Shown here: piece by piece, positions 1-9,217 of the stretch
Layout of the letters: the number at the start of each line of letters is the position of its first letter
Numbering within the stretch: position 1 is the first letter of the stretch
Source: Actinoalloteichus hymeniacidonis
GTDB lineage: Bacteria; Actinomycetota; Actinomycetes; Mycobacteriales; Pseudonocardiaceae
DNA: 64,000 nucleotides
Assembly: GCF_014203365.1 (NCBI RefSeq)
Contig: NZ_JACHIS010000001.1
Span: forward strand, 6,014,001-6,078,000
Direction of reading: 5' to 3'
Translations under genes and position numbers: made by a program
Notes under the pieces: model-generated
What the model saw: only the letters and a program-made list of their open reading frames with translations
What the model was told of the DNA's origin: nothing
Database searches by the model: none

Positions 1-237
1 TCTCTCCCCAGACGGCCGATCCGTGCGACCCGCCTACCGTGCTCGTTCTCAAGCCTCGGACTCGCCAGTGTGCACCGACAAGCACTCTCACCGCTGCCCA
101 GGGTGACGTACCGGTACCGGTTCGGCACTGCTTCGGATGTTCAACGGGCGTGAGGTACAGCATGTTCCAGCGCTACTGTCGGTGACTCCTCACCCCCGCC
201 ACCGAAGGTAGTCGCACACGCGGAGTGATTCACCTTC
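1..237. other. Non-coding edge region
   Basis: No convincing gene is seen in this stretch. It lies downstream of the leftward gene that ends at 238. It contains a perfect 12-base palindrome ACCGGTACCGGT at 110-121, which could be an operator or chance in GC-rich DNA. The gene to the left is outside the window. Confidence 0.4.
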
Positions 238-897
238 TCATGGGGACGGCCAGCAACGCAGCACCTCATCCGCATCGCCCACTCCGGTGGGTGCGGCGCC
301 GACGAGCTCGGCCAGCCGTGCTATCCGCCGCCTTCCGGTGACGCGCAGTGCCGGACCGCCTGCCCGCGCACCGAGCGCCGCTGCGGGCAGTCCGCTGCGG
401 GCGAGCGCCTCGGCGATGGGACCGTGTGTGTCCGGCGCCCGTGGATCGAGGCCGAGCAGGAACCCGCTGCCGTCCATCCGGCCTGCCGCCGCCGCCCAGA
501 TCCGCAAGGCCGGGCCGTGTAGCTCCAGACCCGCGGGCACCGATTTCATCGCACCCCGCAACCAGCGGGCGGCCAAGGCGGCGAGGTCGGTTCGGAAAGC
601 CGTGCGCAACAGCGGATAGCCCTCGTCGGACCTGGCCAGTTCCACATCGACGCCTCGGGCCAGACAGAGGTTGCGCAACTCCCGCACCCGCCACGCATCC
701 TCGGTGATCACCGAGATCCGCGCCGCCGTGCCGTGGCCGAAGCCGACGGCTTGACCTTGCGCGCACAAGAGACCACCGAGGTCGTCGACCCGGGGCGGCC
801 GAGCTTCCGAAGAGAAGAAGGACAACTGGGCCTGCGCCACGCCGACAGGGTAGAACAGCCGTTCGAGATTGAGAACCCGCAGCACCCGGTTGGTCAC
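238..897 (-). CDS. Conserved actinobacterial hypothetical protein, faintly WhiA-N/LAGLIDADG-like
   Basis: A 219-residue soluble protein with no membrane segment or signal peptide. I do not recognise a named family with certainty. The run 'LGGLLCAQGQA' (about residue 40), a repeat-like second half around 'AAGRMDGSGFLLGLD', and the ending 'LAELVGAAP' are arranged like the two half-domains of WhiA's N-terminal LAGLIDADG-like fold, but no catalytic acidic pair is obvious. This is a weak fold-level impression, not a family assignment. The GTG start at 897 lacks a clear ribosome site, so a start further inside is possible. It is transcribed away from nothing obvious and lies just downstream of hppA, separated by a hairpin terminator. 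Confidence 0.6.
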   Translation of the reverse strand: MTNRVLRVLNLERLFYPVGVAQAQLSFFSSEARPPRVDDLGGLLCAQGQAVGFGHGTAARISVITEDAWRVRELRNLCLARGVDVELARSDEGYPLLRTAFRTDLAALAARWLRGAMKSVPAGLELHGPALRIWAAAAGRMDGSGFLLGLDPRAPDTHGPIAEALARSGLPAAALGARAGGPALRVTGRRRIARLAELVGAAPTGVGDADEVLRCWPSP

Positions 898-933
898 GTT
901 AGGTGTTCACATCCGTACCGCAGGCAACGAAGG

Positions 934-965
934 CGGCCCGCCCCGAGCGAACTCGAAGCGGGCCG
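934..965 (-). terminator. Hairpin terminator after hppA
   Basis: A perfect 8-bp stem, CGGCCCGC at 934-941 with GCGGGCCG at 958-965. The loop can form an inner CGAG/CTCG stem. It lies 35 bases beyond the hppA stop and separates hppA from the hypothetical gene. There is no T-run, as is common in actinobacteria. Confidence 0.65.
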
Positions 966-999
966 TCCAGGCGTGGGCGTCGATCAGGTTGTCTTCCCG

Positions 1000-3321
1000 T
1001 CAGGACGCGACGCCGCTGGTGGGAACCGCCTGCTGCGGCTCGCTCTCCTCCTCGTCGCCGATCATGGTCGAGCGGCGCTTGGACAGCACCACGGCGACGA
1101 CGATGATTCCGGTGGCGACCACCGCGATGGACGCGCGAATGACCGGAGAGGCGTCCGGACCGACCGAGAAGGTCACGATCGCGGGCGCGATGAGCACCGC
1201 GACCAGGTTCATCACCTTCAACAGCGGGTTGATGGCCGGACCTGCGGTGTCCTTGAAGGGATCACCGACCGTGTCACCGATGACGGTCGCCTCATGGGCG
1301 CCGGAACCCTTGCCGCCGTGATGCCCGTCCTCGACGAGTTTCTTGGCGTTGTCCCAGGAACCGCCCGCGTTCGCGAGGAAGACGGCCATCAACGTACCGG
1401 CGCCGATCGCACCGGCCAGGTAGCCCGCCAGCGGTCCGACGCCCAGTCCGAAACCGACGGCGATGGGGGCCAGGATCGCCAACAAGCCGGGGGTGGCCAG
1501 CTCGCGCAGCGAATCCTTGGTGCAGATGTCGACCACACGCCCGTACTGGGGTCGCGTGGTGCCCGCCATGATCCCCGGGTCGCTCCTGAACTGCTTGCGC
1601 ACCTCGTAGACGACCGCACCCGCCGCCCTCGACACGGCGTTGACGGCAAGGCCGGAGAACATGAACACCACGGCGGCGCCCACGATCAAACCGACCAATG
1701 TGCCGGGTCCGTATACGAGGAACTGGTTCATATCGACGGCCTCGCCCAACGACCGCATCGTGTTGGCGATGGCGTCGGTGTAGGACCCGAACAAGGCGGT
1801 CGCCGCCAAGACGGCTGTCGCGATCGCGATGCCCTTGGTGATCGCCTTCGTGGTGTTGCCGACCGCGTCGAGGTCGGTCAGGATCCGAGCGCCCTCGGGC
1901 TCCAATTCGCCCGACATCTCGGCGATGCCCTGCGCGTTGTCGCTGACCGGCCCGAACGTGTCCATCGCGACGATGACGCCGACCGTGGTAAGCAGACCGC
2001 AGCCCGCCAACGCCACCGCGAACAGCGAGACCGCGATCGAGCCCGACAGCAAGAACGCGCCGTAGACGGCACCACCGATGACCAGCGCCGTGTACACCGC
2101 CGACTCGAAACCGACCGAGATACCCGACAGGATCACCGTCGCCGCGCCGGTGAGCGAACTCTTGCCGACGTCCTTGACCGGTCGGTGCTCGGTGCCGGTG
2201 AAGTAGCCGGTGAGCCAGAGGATCACGCCCGCCAGGACGATGCCGATGATGACGGCGACGGCGGCGATGACCGCCGGGCTGCCCTCGACGCCGGACTGGC
2301 CGCCGCCCAACTCCGCGAAGGTGCCGGGCAGGTAGACGAACGCCGCGATGGTGCAGAGCACGGCGGAGATCCCCGCAGAAATGTAGAATGCCCTGTTGAT
2401 CGCGCGGAGTCCGTTCTCACCTTGCTTGGCGCTGGTGATGTAGACGCCGATGATCGCGGTGACCACCCCGATCGCCGGAACGATCAGCGGGAAGAGCAGA
2501 CCCGAGACGCCGAAGGCCGCGCTACCCAGAATCAGCGACGCCACGAGCATCACGGCGTAGGACTCGAACAGGTCGGCCGCCATGCCTGCGCAGTCGCCGA
2601 CGTTGTCGCCCACGTTGTCGGCGATGGTCGCCGCGTTGCGCGGGTCATCCTCTGGAATGTTCTGTTCGACCTTGCCCACCAGGTCGGCGCCCACATCGGC
2701 CGCCTTGGTGAAGATCCCGCCGCCGACTCGCATGAACATGGCGAGCAAAGCCGCACCGAAGCCGAAACCCTCCAATACCTTCGGTGCCTGCCCCGCGTAG
2801 ACCATGACGACCAGCGCCGCACCGAAGAGACCCAGACCGATGGTGGCCATGCCCACCACGCCACCGGTGCGGAAGGCGATTCTGGTGGCGATCTCCCGGC
2901 CGCCCGGCTGTCCCGCAGCGGCAGCCACTCGGACGTTCGCCCTGGTGGACAGCCACATGCCGAGATAGCCGATTCCGGCGGAGAATGCCGCGCCGACGAG
3001 GAAGAACAGGGATCGACCGATCCGTTCCCCCGCATCCTCGGCAGGGAGTGCGAAGAGAAGCACGAACACGATAACGACGAAGACACCGAGCGTGCGGAAC
3101 TGCCGGTTGAGGTAGGCCGACGCGCCCTCTTGCACTGCTCGGGCGATGTCCTGCATCTTCGGGCTGCCCTGGCCTGCGGCCAGCACCTCCCGTAGTAGGA
3201 CATATCCGACGAGCAGGGCAGCCAGAGCGACCACGGCGACCACGGCGACCACGCCGTAGTCCCCCCCGGAGAGCTCGAGGCCCTGCGCCCAGTTGACCTG
3301 GGCGAGGTTGAGCCGGGACAT
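1000..3321 (-). CDS. hppA: K+-independent proton-translocating inorganic pyrophosphatase
   Basis: A 773-residue polytopic membrane enzyme that hydrolyses cytoplasmic pyrophosphate and pumps protons out. The substrate-binding motif DNVGDNVGDCAG starts near residue 233, followed by MAADLFESYAV. A second Asp-rich motif appears near 'GGSWDNAKK', close to the C-terminus. The subtype marker is GNTTKA with Lys492. Family knowledge says Lys here, instead of Ala in GNTTAA, marks K+-independent enzymes. The start ATG at 3321 is chosen because AGGAGG precedes it by seven bases and because the upstream reading frame lacks membrane character. The gene is monocistronic, with a terminator at 934-965. It is likely a constitutive energy-conservation and pH-homeostasis enzyme. 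Confidence 0.97.
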   Translation of the reverse strand: MSRLNLAQVNWAQGLELSGGDYGVVAVVAVVALAALLVGYVLLREVLAAGQGSPKMQDIARAVQEGASAYLNRQFRTLGVFVVIVFVLLFALPAEDAGERIGRSLFFLVGAAFSAGIGYLGMWLSTRANVRVAAAAGQPGGREIATRIAFRTGGVVGMATIGLGLFGAALVVMVYAGQAPKVLEGFGFGAALLAMFMRVGGGIFTKAADVGADLVGKVEQNIPEDDPRNAATIADNVGDNVGDCAGMAADLFESYAVMLVASLILGSAAFGVSGLLFPLIVPAIGVVTAIIGVYITSAKQGENGLRAINRAFYISAGISAVLCTIAAFVYLPGTFAELGGGQSGVEGSPAVIAAVAVIIGIVLAGVILWLTGYFTGTEHRPVKDVGKSSLTGAATVILSGISVGFESAVYTALVIGGAVYGAFLLSGSIAVSLFAVALAGCGLLTTVGVIVAMDTFGPVSDNAQGIAEMSGELEPEGARILTDLDAVGNTTKAITKGIAIATAVLAATALFGSYTDAIANTMRSLGEAVDMNQFLVYGPGTLVGLIVGAAVVFMFSGLAVNAVSRAAGAVVYEVRKQFRSDPGIMAGTTRPQYGRVVDICTKDSLRELATPGLLAILAPIAVGFGLGVGPLAGYLAGAIGAGTLMAVFLANAGGSWDNAKKLVEDGHHGGKGSGAHEATVIGDTVGDPFKDTAGPAINPLLKVMNLVAVLIAPAIVTFSVGPDASPVIRASIAVVATGIIVVAVVLSKRRSTMIGDEEESEPQQAVPTSGVAS

Positions 3322-3603
3322 CCGTCCTCCTGGTTGGTTTGCTGCTGTTGTTCCGAGCCGCCACGGGGACGACCACGTCCCTCCCGTGCGGTGGTCGGCC
3401 ACCCACTGACAGTGCTCGGTCCCGAGATCCGGTCACAAGCGCGATTCGACTGACTACGCACGGGAAGGCGGGCAGTCTATTCCCGGGCAGCGTGTCCGAA
3501 CTCACGGTGTGGCGTGCAGCTCACTTCGGATACGATCACGAGATCGATCAAGCTCCGGTCAGCCCGAAATCGGTTGCTCTCAGCACTGTGCGAGGGTTGC
3601 TAT

Positions 3604-6054
3604 ATGACGGAGGGTGATCGCGGCCGCGCCTTACTGGATCGGGTTACCGAGGGGATCCCGAGTCAGGATTTGCCGCTGACCCATATCGCGGAACTGCCGG
3701 ATCGCCCCGAACACACGGCCAGCTGGCCGAGTTGGGTTCCGCCCGCCCTCACCGACGCGCTGGGCCGCAGTGGTGTCCCCCGGCCGTGGATCCATCAACA
3801 TGCTGCGGCCGAAGCCGCGTGGGCAGGCGACAACGTCGTGGTAGCCACCGGAACGGCGTCCGGGAAATCCCTGGCCTATCAGTTGCCCGTGGTGTCCCGA
3901 CTGCTCGAGGACACCAAGGCGACCGCGCTCTACCTCGCGCCGACCAAGGCCCTCGGCTCCGACCAACTTCGCGCGGTACGGGCGCTGGGCTTCGATGAGA
4001 TCGCCGCCGCCCGCTACGACGGCGACACCGCACAGGTCGAACGGGACTGGGCACGGGCGCATGCACGCTGGTTGTTCACCAACCCCGACATGCTGCACCG
4101 AGGGGTCCTTCCGCAGCATGAACGCTGGGCGCGGATGTTCCGGCGACTCCGCTACATCGTGGTGGACGAGTGCCACGCGTATCGCGGCCTGTTCGGCTCA
4201 CACGTCTCGCTACTGCTCCGGCGGTTGCGGCGGGTGGCCCGTCACTACGGCGCCGACCCGGTGTTTATCCTGGCCTCGGCCACCGTGGCCGAACCGGAGC
4301 TCTTCGCCGCCCGGCTCACCGGCACGGACTGCGTCGCGGTGACGACGGACGGGTCTCCGCGCGGCGGGCGGACCGTCGCACTATGGGAACCGCCGCTGCT
4401 CACCGAGATCACCGGCGAGCACGGGGCTCCCATCCGCCGCTCGGCGGGAACCGAGGCCGCCGGGATACTGGCCGACCTGGTTCTGCAGGGTGCCCGGACG
4501 CTCGCGTTCGTCCGGTCCAGACGCGGAGCCGAGACCACCGCGTTGCAGGCCCGGCGAATCGTCGCCGAGGTGGACCCGACCGCCGCAGGACGAATCGCCG
4601 CCTATCGGGCCGGATATCTGGCCGAGGACCGCCGCGAGCTGGAACGATCGTTGTCCGCTGGCGAACTCCTGGGAGTCGCCACCACCAACGCGCTCGAACT
4701 GGGCATCGACATCAGCGGACTCGATGCGGTGGTGATCGCGGGCTATCCGGGAACGCTGGCCTCGTTCTGGCAGCAGGCGGGCCGTGCGGGCAGGCAGGGC
4801 AACGGCGCGCTGGTCGTCTACGTCGCCAGGGACGATCCGATGGACACCTACCTCGTCCACCATCCAGCAGCGCTGCTGAGCAGGCCGGTGGAGGCGGCGG
4901 TCGTCGACCCGGCGAATCCGTATGTCGCTCGGCCACAACTCGCCTGTGCGGCGGCCGAACTGCCGCTGACCGACGACTGCCCCACCGAGCTGGTGGGCGC
5001 CAGCGGCCCAGAGATCGTGGCAGGTCTGGTGTCCGATGGGCTGCTCCGACGCCGACGTACCGGCTGGTATTGGACGGACCGGCGTCGGCCGCACCATGAG
5101 GTGGACATCCGAGGGGCGGGCGGCGAGCAGGTGGTGGTGGTCGAGGGTGACACCGCCCGACTGCTGGGCACCGTTGACCCGATCGCGGCCTGTCACACCG
5201 TGCATCCCGGTGCGGTCTACCTGCACCAAGGCGAGTCGTTCGTGGTGGACGAACTCAACCTCGCCGACGGCGTCGCCCTGGTACACGCCGAGGATCCGGA
5301 TTGGACGACCTCCGCACGCGAGACGGTCGACATCACGGTGGTGCGAGAACTGGATCGCCACGCGTATCCGGGCGGGGTGACCGCCTGTCTCGGCGAGGTC
5401 GATGTTGTCTCGCAGGTGGTCGGTTACCTCCGACGAAGCCCCAGCGGCCAGGTGTTGGACCAGGTTGCGCTGGACCTACCCGAGCACCGGCTACGTACCC
5501 GGGCCGTCTGGTACTCGATCCGCGATGACCTCTTGCACGGCAACGCGCCGGGGGGCGCCCGACTGGATCAGGCGCGCACTCCCGGCGCGTTGCACGCAGC
5601 CGAGCACGCGGCGATCGGCCTCCTGCCGTTGTTCGCCACTTGCGACCGCTGGGACATCGGCGGCGTATCGACCGCCTTCCACGAACACACCGGTGAAGCA
5701 ACGGTGCTCGTGTACGACGGACACCCGGGTGGAGCCGGGTTCGCCGATCGCGGGTTCGCCGCGCTGATCCCATGGCTGGCCGCCACGCGGGAGGCGATCT
5801 CAGCCTGTGCGTGCCCGGCCGGTTGCCCGTCCTGCGTTCAGTCGCCCAAGTGTGGAAACGGCAACGAACCGCTGGACAAGGCCGGCTCTCTCTTGGTTCT
5901 CGATGCGGTGCTCTCGGTCATGGGCGGGTCGGATAGAGCAGCTATCGCGGAAGGTGCGATCGTCGAACACTCGATCACCGAGCAGATCGTCGATCCGCTG
6001 GTGAGCAGACCGAACCCCGTGGCTCAGCGGTCGGCGCCGACCAAGCCGTCCTGA
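3604..6054 (+). CDS. MrfA/YprA-type DECH-box ATP-dependent DNA helicase
   Basis: An 816-residue superfamily 2 helicase. The Walker A motif ATGTASGKS is at residues 81-89, and the box II sequence is DECH with Asp188. Motif III reads SATVAEPE, and motif VI reads QQAGRAGR. A DUF1998-type C-terminal region follows, with cysteines 735, 737, 741, 744 and 750 (CACPAGCPSC then C), which would bind zinc as in the MrfA DNA-repair helicases. TIGRFAM describes this family as the 'helicase/secretion neighborhood' helicase because it recurs next to Tad genes. The M. tuberculosis counterpart is Rv3649. The start at 3604 has GAGGG eight bases upstream. The 3' end overlaps the opposing primase-like gene by 31 bases. 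Its job is probably DNA repair or processing, but a link to the pilus is unproven. Confidence 0.93.
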   Translation: MTEGDRGRALLDRVTEGIPSQDLPLTHIAELPDRPEHTASWPSWVPPALTDALGRSGVPRPWIHQHAAAEAAWAGDNVVVATGTASGKSLAYQLPVVSRLLEDTKATALYLAPTKALGSDQLRAVRALGFDEIAAARYDGDTAQVERDWARAHARWLFTNPDMLHRGVLPQHERWARMFRRLRYIVVDECHAYRGLFGSHVSLLLRRLRRVARHYGADPVFILASATVAEPELFAARLTGTDCVAVTTDGSPRGGRTVALWEPPLLTEITGEHGAPIRRSAGTEAAGILADLVLQGARTLAFVRSRRGAETTALQARRIVAEVDPTAAGRIAAYRAGYLAEDRRELERSLSAGELLGVATTNALELGIDISGLDAVVIAGYPGTLASFWQQAGRAGRQGNGALVVYVARDDPMDTYLVHHPAALLSRPVEAAVVDPANPYVARPQLACAAAELPLTDDCPTELVGASGPEIVAGLVSDGLLRRRRTGWYWTDRRRPHHEVDIRGAGGEQVVVVEGDTARLLGTVDPIAACHTVHPGAVYLHQGESFVVDELNLADGVALVHAEDPDWTTSARETVDITVVRELDRHAYPGGVTACLGEVDVVSQVVGYLRRSPSGQVLDQVALDLPEHRLRTRAVWYSIRDDLLHGNAPGGARLDQARTPGALHAAEHAAIGLLPLFATCDRWDIGGVSTAFHEHTGEATVLVYDGHPGGAGFADRGFAALIPWLAATREAISACACPAGCPSCVQSPKCGNGNEPLDKAGSLLVLDAVLSVMGGSDRAAIAEGAIVEHSITEQIVDPLVSRPNPVAQRSAPTKPS

Positions 6055-6665
6055 TCCTCGAGTACGGGGTCGAGCCCGAGGGCGACCTCGGCGACGATCG
6101 CCTGCACCTCGTCGGAGGGCAGCAGGTTCCAGTCACACGTCTCGGGCTTCACTCGCCAGTGGACGACGCCGTGGGTCAGCGGCGACGGCGCCAACGGAAC
6201 CCAGCTGTCCGCTGCGTGCAGGAGGATGCCCTCGCGCTCCGCGAGTTCGCTGTGCATCGGTGCGCCGGACTCGACGAGGAACAACCAGCGGCCGTCGGGG
6301 GTCGCCAGAGTCGGCACCAGCCTGCCCGTCCGACGAAGCGCCCCGGCCACCGCCCGGCCGAGTTCTGCGTCGACCTCGATCACGTCGATGCCGAGGCCGG
6401 TGGCGAGCAGCAGGCTGTAGGGCCTGGCAGCCCACCAGGACATGTTGTCGGTCAGCGTCGCGGGAAGCTGCGCACGCCAGTCCTCGCGCACCGGAACCGG
6501 TCCGTGCTCGGCGTGGCCGGTGCGGCCGACCCACTGGTTGCCTGCAGGCAGGGAGTCGTCCAGGTACGTGCCGGGGAAGACCGGCCAAGCCCGCCCTGCC
6601 AGCCCGATCGCCTCCGCACGCAGCTCGATCCGAAAGGCATCTCGCCAACTAGCCGACCAGTCCAT
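6024..6665 (-). CDS. Small primase/polymerase-like protein
   Basis: About 213 residues. It resembles the short actinobacterial proteins annotated as bifunctional DNA primase/polymerase N-terminal domain. Features seen are WPVFPGTY near the N-terminus, the run 'SWWAARPYSLLLATG' in the middle, 'IDVIEVDAELG', and a C-terminal 'LLHAADSWVPLAPSP' then 'GVVHWRVKP'. The acidic pair of a true archaeo-eukaryotic primase active site is not obvious, so it may be catalytically degenerate. It ends inside the helicase gene (convergent overlap of 31 bases). Alternative starts exist at 6701 and 6725; I prefer ATG 6665, which has GGAAGG upstream. It sits between the helicase and the Tad operon. Confidence 0.75.
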   Translation of the reverse strand: MDWSASWRDAFRIELRAEAIGLAGRAWPVFPGTYLDDSLPAGNQWVGRTGHAEHGPVPVREDWRAQLPATLTDNMSWWAARPYSLLLATGLGIDVIEVDAELGRAVAGALRRTGRLVPTLATPDGRWLFLVESGAPMHSELAEREGILLHAADSWVPLAPSPLTHGVVHWRVKPETCDWNLLPSDEVQAIVAEVALGLDPVLEDQDGLVGADR

Positions 6666-6974
6666 CTCTCGCACCTTCCGTGGTGTTGTTGTCCGCACCA
6701 TGCCCTGCCCACTACTCAACGACACAAGATGTGCTCAACAGAATGGCTCGTCGGTGACTGGTATGCAGTACACGGCGAACGCATTACGGCGATCAGGCGC
6801 CCCGAATGGGCCCGCTTATCCCGAAAAGGATCGCTGCCGAGGTAAGGCGGACGAACGAACCGCTTATCGCTGACCGACGACCATTCATCGCGTTCGACGG
6901 CCCGGCCACCTACGTTGCGCTACTCATTCGATGACGTCCGTCTCGACGCCTGATGTTCGGGGCGTCGACGAATG
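6666..6974. other. Intergenic spacer before the primase-like gene
   Basis: About 300 bases between the end of the Tad operon (leftward) and the start of the primase-like gene (leftward). It must carry the primase promoter or leader. I see no gene, strong hairpin or repeat in it. Base composition is less GC-rich than the flanks (about 6720-6900). Confidence 0.4.
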
Positions 6975-7361
6975 TCATCGCCAACCCGCGCGTGCGCTTG
7001 CCGTGACGATACCGGTGTACGGCAACGGCCCGGTCACATCACAACGCACCTCGATGACGGCATCGACGCCCGTCGTTCGGCACTGCGTCAGTTGGACGGC
7101 CATCCGATCGGTGATCCGCCGAGCGCGAGCACAGGCGGCTGTTTCACCGGCAGCCCAATGCCCCGCCGCCGCGAGGGCGGCCAGATCGGCGGCGCCCTCG
7201 GCCCGATGCCGGGTGAGGACCGTCGCGCCGAGCTGAACACCGAAGAGGATCGTCGCGAACATCGCCGCCAACATGGTGATGGCCAGTGGAGTGGCGACCC
7301 CGCGATCGTCCTCATCCTCGGTCTCCTCGACCCGCTCCGGTGGTATCGGGGTCATCGGCAT
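6975..7361 (-). CDS. TadE-like protein of the helicase/secretion neighborhood
   Basis: A 128-residue protein with an acidic N-terminal head (EETEDEDDRG), then GVATPLAITMLAAMFATILF as a single membrane helix, then a short helical segment and a small domain with two cysteines (residues about 76 and 93). It matches the TadE_like_DECH family (M. tuberculosis Rv3654c-like), a pseudopilin-type subunit of the Tad system. The start overlaps the tadE gene by 50 bases. ATG codons at 7361 and 7355 are both possible; GAGG lies nine bases before the second, so 7355 may be the true start. It is the last gene of the Tad operon. Confidence 0.88.
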   Translation of the reverse strand: MPMTPIPPERVEETEDEDDRGVATPLAITMLAAMFATILFGVQLGATVLTRHRAEGAADLAALAAAGHWAAGETAACARARRITDRMAVQLTQCRTTGVDAVIEVRCDVTGPLPYTGIVTASARAGWR

Positions 7362-8079
7362 TCACCTCTTCGGCCGGGCCGGCCGTCGTCTCGCTGTTCA
7401 GTGCGGCCGCGCCGGTGGGGTTCGTCGTGCGATCCGAGGCCGTCACACCGTTGCCGTTGCGAGCGTCGGCTCCGGTGTCCTCGACTGCTCCATTGCCGCT
7501 GTCTGTTCCGTCGGCCCCGCTCGCTCCAGTGCCCCCGCCCGCTCCGCTGTCCTCGGCGGCTCCGCTGCCCTCGTCTGCACCCGCTCCGCCGCCGTTGTTC
7601 TCAGCGTTGACCGGTTTTCCGGCATCGAATGGCTCGTCACTCGGGCCGCCCTCGTGGGAATCGGGGGACGGTCCGGCGGCGTCGGCCGGACCCGCATCCG
7701 CGAGCCCTGGCTCGGCCATCGCCCAGGCGGTGCTGCTCAACCGGATACCGGGCAGCATGGACAGTGGTACGGCCACCGTCACGGTTAATTCGGCACCGGC
7801 GACCGACAGGTCCATGTCGGCCCCCGTCCCAGCGATACGCCGCACCGCCTCGGCGGCCGAATCGTCGGCGCCCCGGGCGTACAGCCGAGCCGCCTCGGTT
7901 GCGGCGTCCAGACAGCGGATCTGCGTGGTGACCGCCAGCCCCGAACCCAGGCCGAGCATCAACACGGCCAGGAGCGAACAGATCGCGAAGGCAGCCTCGA
8001 TGGTCACACCACCCTGATCGTCGGCATCGATCAGGGCCGATCTGTACGCTGCGGAACGCAAGGTGTGGAGACCGACCAT
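7312..8079 (-). CDS. TadE pseudopilin with long low-complexity acidic tail
   Basis: A 255-residue protein. Residues 22-50 hold the TadE signature: GGVTIEAAF with the conserved Glu, followed by a hydrophobic helix. A compact domain with one Cys runs to about residue 120. From about 125 to the end the protein becomes Gly/Ala/Asp/Glu/Asn/Ser rich with no predicted fold. Typical TadE proteins are roughly 120-150 residues, so the tail is an addition. The start ATG at 8079 shares one base with the pilin stop (TGATG), indicating translational coupling. It is expected at the membrane as a minor pilin (Rv3655c-like position). Confidence 0.87.
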   Translation of the reverse strand: MVGLHTLRSAAYRSALIDADDQGGVTIEAAFAICSLLAVLMLGLGSGLAVTTQIRCLDAATEAARLYARGADDSAAEAVRRIAGTGADMDLSVAGAELTVTVAVPLSMLPGIRLSSTAWAMAEPGLADAGPADAAGPSPDSHEGGPSDEPFDAGKPVNAENNGGGAGADEGSGAAEDSGAGGGTGASGADGTDSGNGAVEDTGADARNGNGVTASDRTTNPTGAAALNSETTAGPAEEVNADDPDTTGAGRGDRG

Positions 8080-8426
8080 CAGAAATCCACCGTCAGGGCA
8101 CGTTGAATCATCTCGGTCAGTGCGGACAGCACGCCGTCGCCCGTCAACACGGTGTAGAGCAGCGCACCGAGTGCGGCCGCAGCAACGGTACCGATCGCAT
8201 ATTCGGCTGTACTCATTCCCGCATCGGAGTCGACCAACAGCCGGAGTCGTCGTACTGCGGGTTTCAGCTGTGCTCGTTCTCGATGTCGACCACCTGCCGA
8301 CGGACCGGGCTCGCCGATCCAATGCGAGGCATGCCAGGAAGGCAGTGGTTCCGATTTCCGCGACGTCAGTCTGCGGGCCGAGGCGAAAACCTCGGACATT
8401 GCCGCCGAGAATCCTCGAACGGACAT
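8079..8426 (-). CDS. DUF4244 Flp-type pilin subunit
   Basis: A 115-residue protein. The C-terminal half reads DAGMSTAEYAIGTVAAAALG, a class III (Flp) prepilin-like segment. It has Gly-Met before the mature Ser-Thr-Ala-Glu, with Glu at position +4 or +5, followed by a hydrophobic helix. DUF4244 proteins occupy this place in actinobacterial Tad loci (Rv3656c-like). The long N-terminal leader of about 65 residues is basic and Ser/Arg rich. Start ATG 8426 has GGAG eight bases upstream. A prepilin peptidase is not encoded nearby. It is the probable major pilin. Confidence 0.88.
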   Translation of the reverse strand: MSVRGFSAAMSEVFASARRLTSRKSEPLPSWHASHWIGEPGPSAGGRHRERAQLKPAVRRLRLLVDSDAGMSTAEYAIGTVAAAALGALLYTVLTGDGVLSALTEMIQRALTVDF

Positions 8427-8503
8427 CGCGTTATCTCCATTCAACTCAGCATGTGCTCGAGAGACGGGTTGGCTTCGTTCTCGGCGACGGGATTCGTGAT
8501 CTG

Positions 8504-9217
8504 TCACCATGTTTCGAGCAACTCGGTGCCCAAGCCCACAACCGTGGGAAGAACGCCTAGGCAGAGGAAAGCCGGCAGGAAACACAGGCCCAATGGACCG
8601 GTGACCAAGACCCCCGCGCGTTGCGTTCGCGCTTCCAATGCGTCGGCGGCCCCGGTGCGCGCGGACTCGGCGAGCTGCGTGGCCACCCCGACCAGCGCGC
8701 TGCCCGATTGCGCGCTATGCCGAACCGCCCGTGCCAGTTGCCTGGTGGGTGGGTGATCGATCGCTGCCTGCCAGGCCGTGTCCGCGTCCTCGCCTGCGCC
8801 GAGTAGGTCGGCCACGCGACGTAGGACGCCCTGTGTCGGACCGGTCAGTTCCTCGGCAGCGATCCGGAGTGCGGCCGGAACCGTCGCGCCTGCGCGCAGG
8901 GCGGCGGCCAGCACGTCCCAGCCCGCAGCGAGATCCGCGGGTTCCGGTGTAGCACGCGTCGAGTCGAGGTCGGTGCGCTTTCCGAACCACCACATCGCCG
9001 CCGAACTCGACACACCGGCCGCCAGCCCCGCAGGCAGACTGATCGACACCGCCACGGCACCGCCGACCAGGAAGGCCGCCAGCGCAGACAATCGCCATTC
9101 GCCACGAACTGGTGGTGGCTGCGGATCGCGAGACAGGCAGGCAAGCCTGCTTCGGATCCCGGCGGTGCCCGGAGCGACGAGCAATGCCGCAGCGAGCAGC
9201 AAAGACGCGATCACCAT
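8504..9217 (-). CDS. TadC-type inner-membrane platform protein (type II secretion F domain)
   Basis: A 237-residue protein with N-terminal helices (MVIASLLLAAALLV and a second near 60). A cytoplasmic type II secretion F domain follows, with 'LAAALRAGATVPAALR' and 'SALVGVATQLAESAR'. It ends in two further helices. It partners TadB to form the membrane platform that TadA drives. ATG 9217 overlaps the tadB stop by seven bases. A Rv3657c-like position. Confidence 0.88.
   Translation of the reverse strand: MVIASLLLAAALLVAPGTAGIRSRLACLSRDPQPPPVRGEWRLSALAAFLVGGAVAVSISLPAGLAAGVSSSAAMWWFGKRTDLDSTRATPEPADLAAGWDVLAAALRAGATVPAALRIAAEELTGPTQGVLRRVADLLGAGEDADTAWQAAIDHPPTRQLARAVRHSAQSGSALVGVATQLAESARTGAADALEARTQRAGVLVTGPLGLCFLPAFLCLGVLPTVVGLGTELLETW

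Noticed and set aside
733..3195. A long open frame antisense to hppA
   Set aside because: It mirrors the membrane gene's codon positions and is rich in Arg/Asp/His/Gln with no domain. The opposite strand has clear HppA motifs and a ribosome site.
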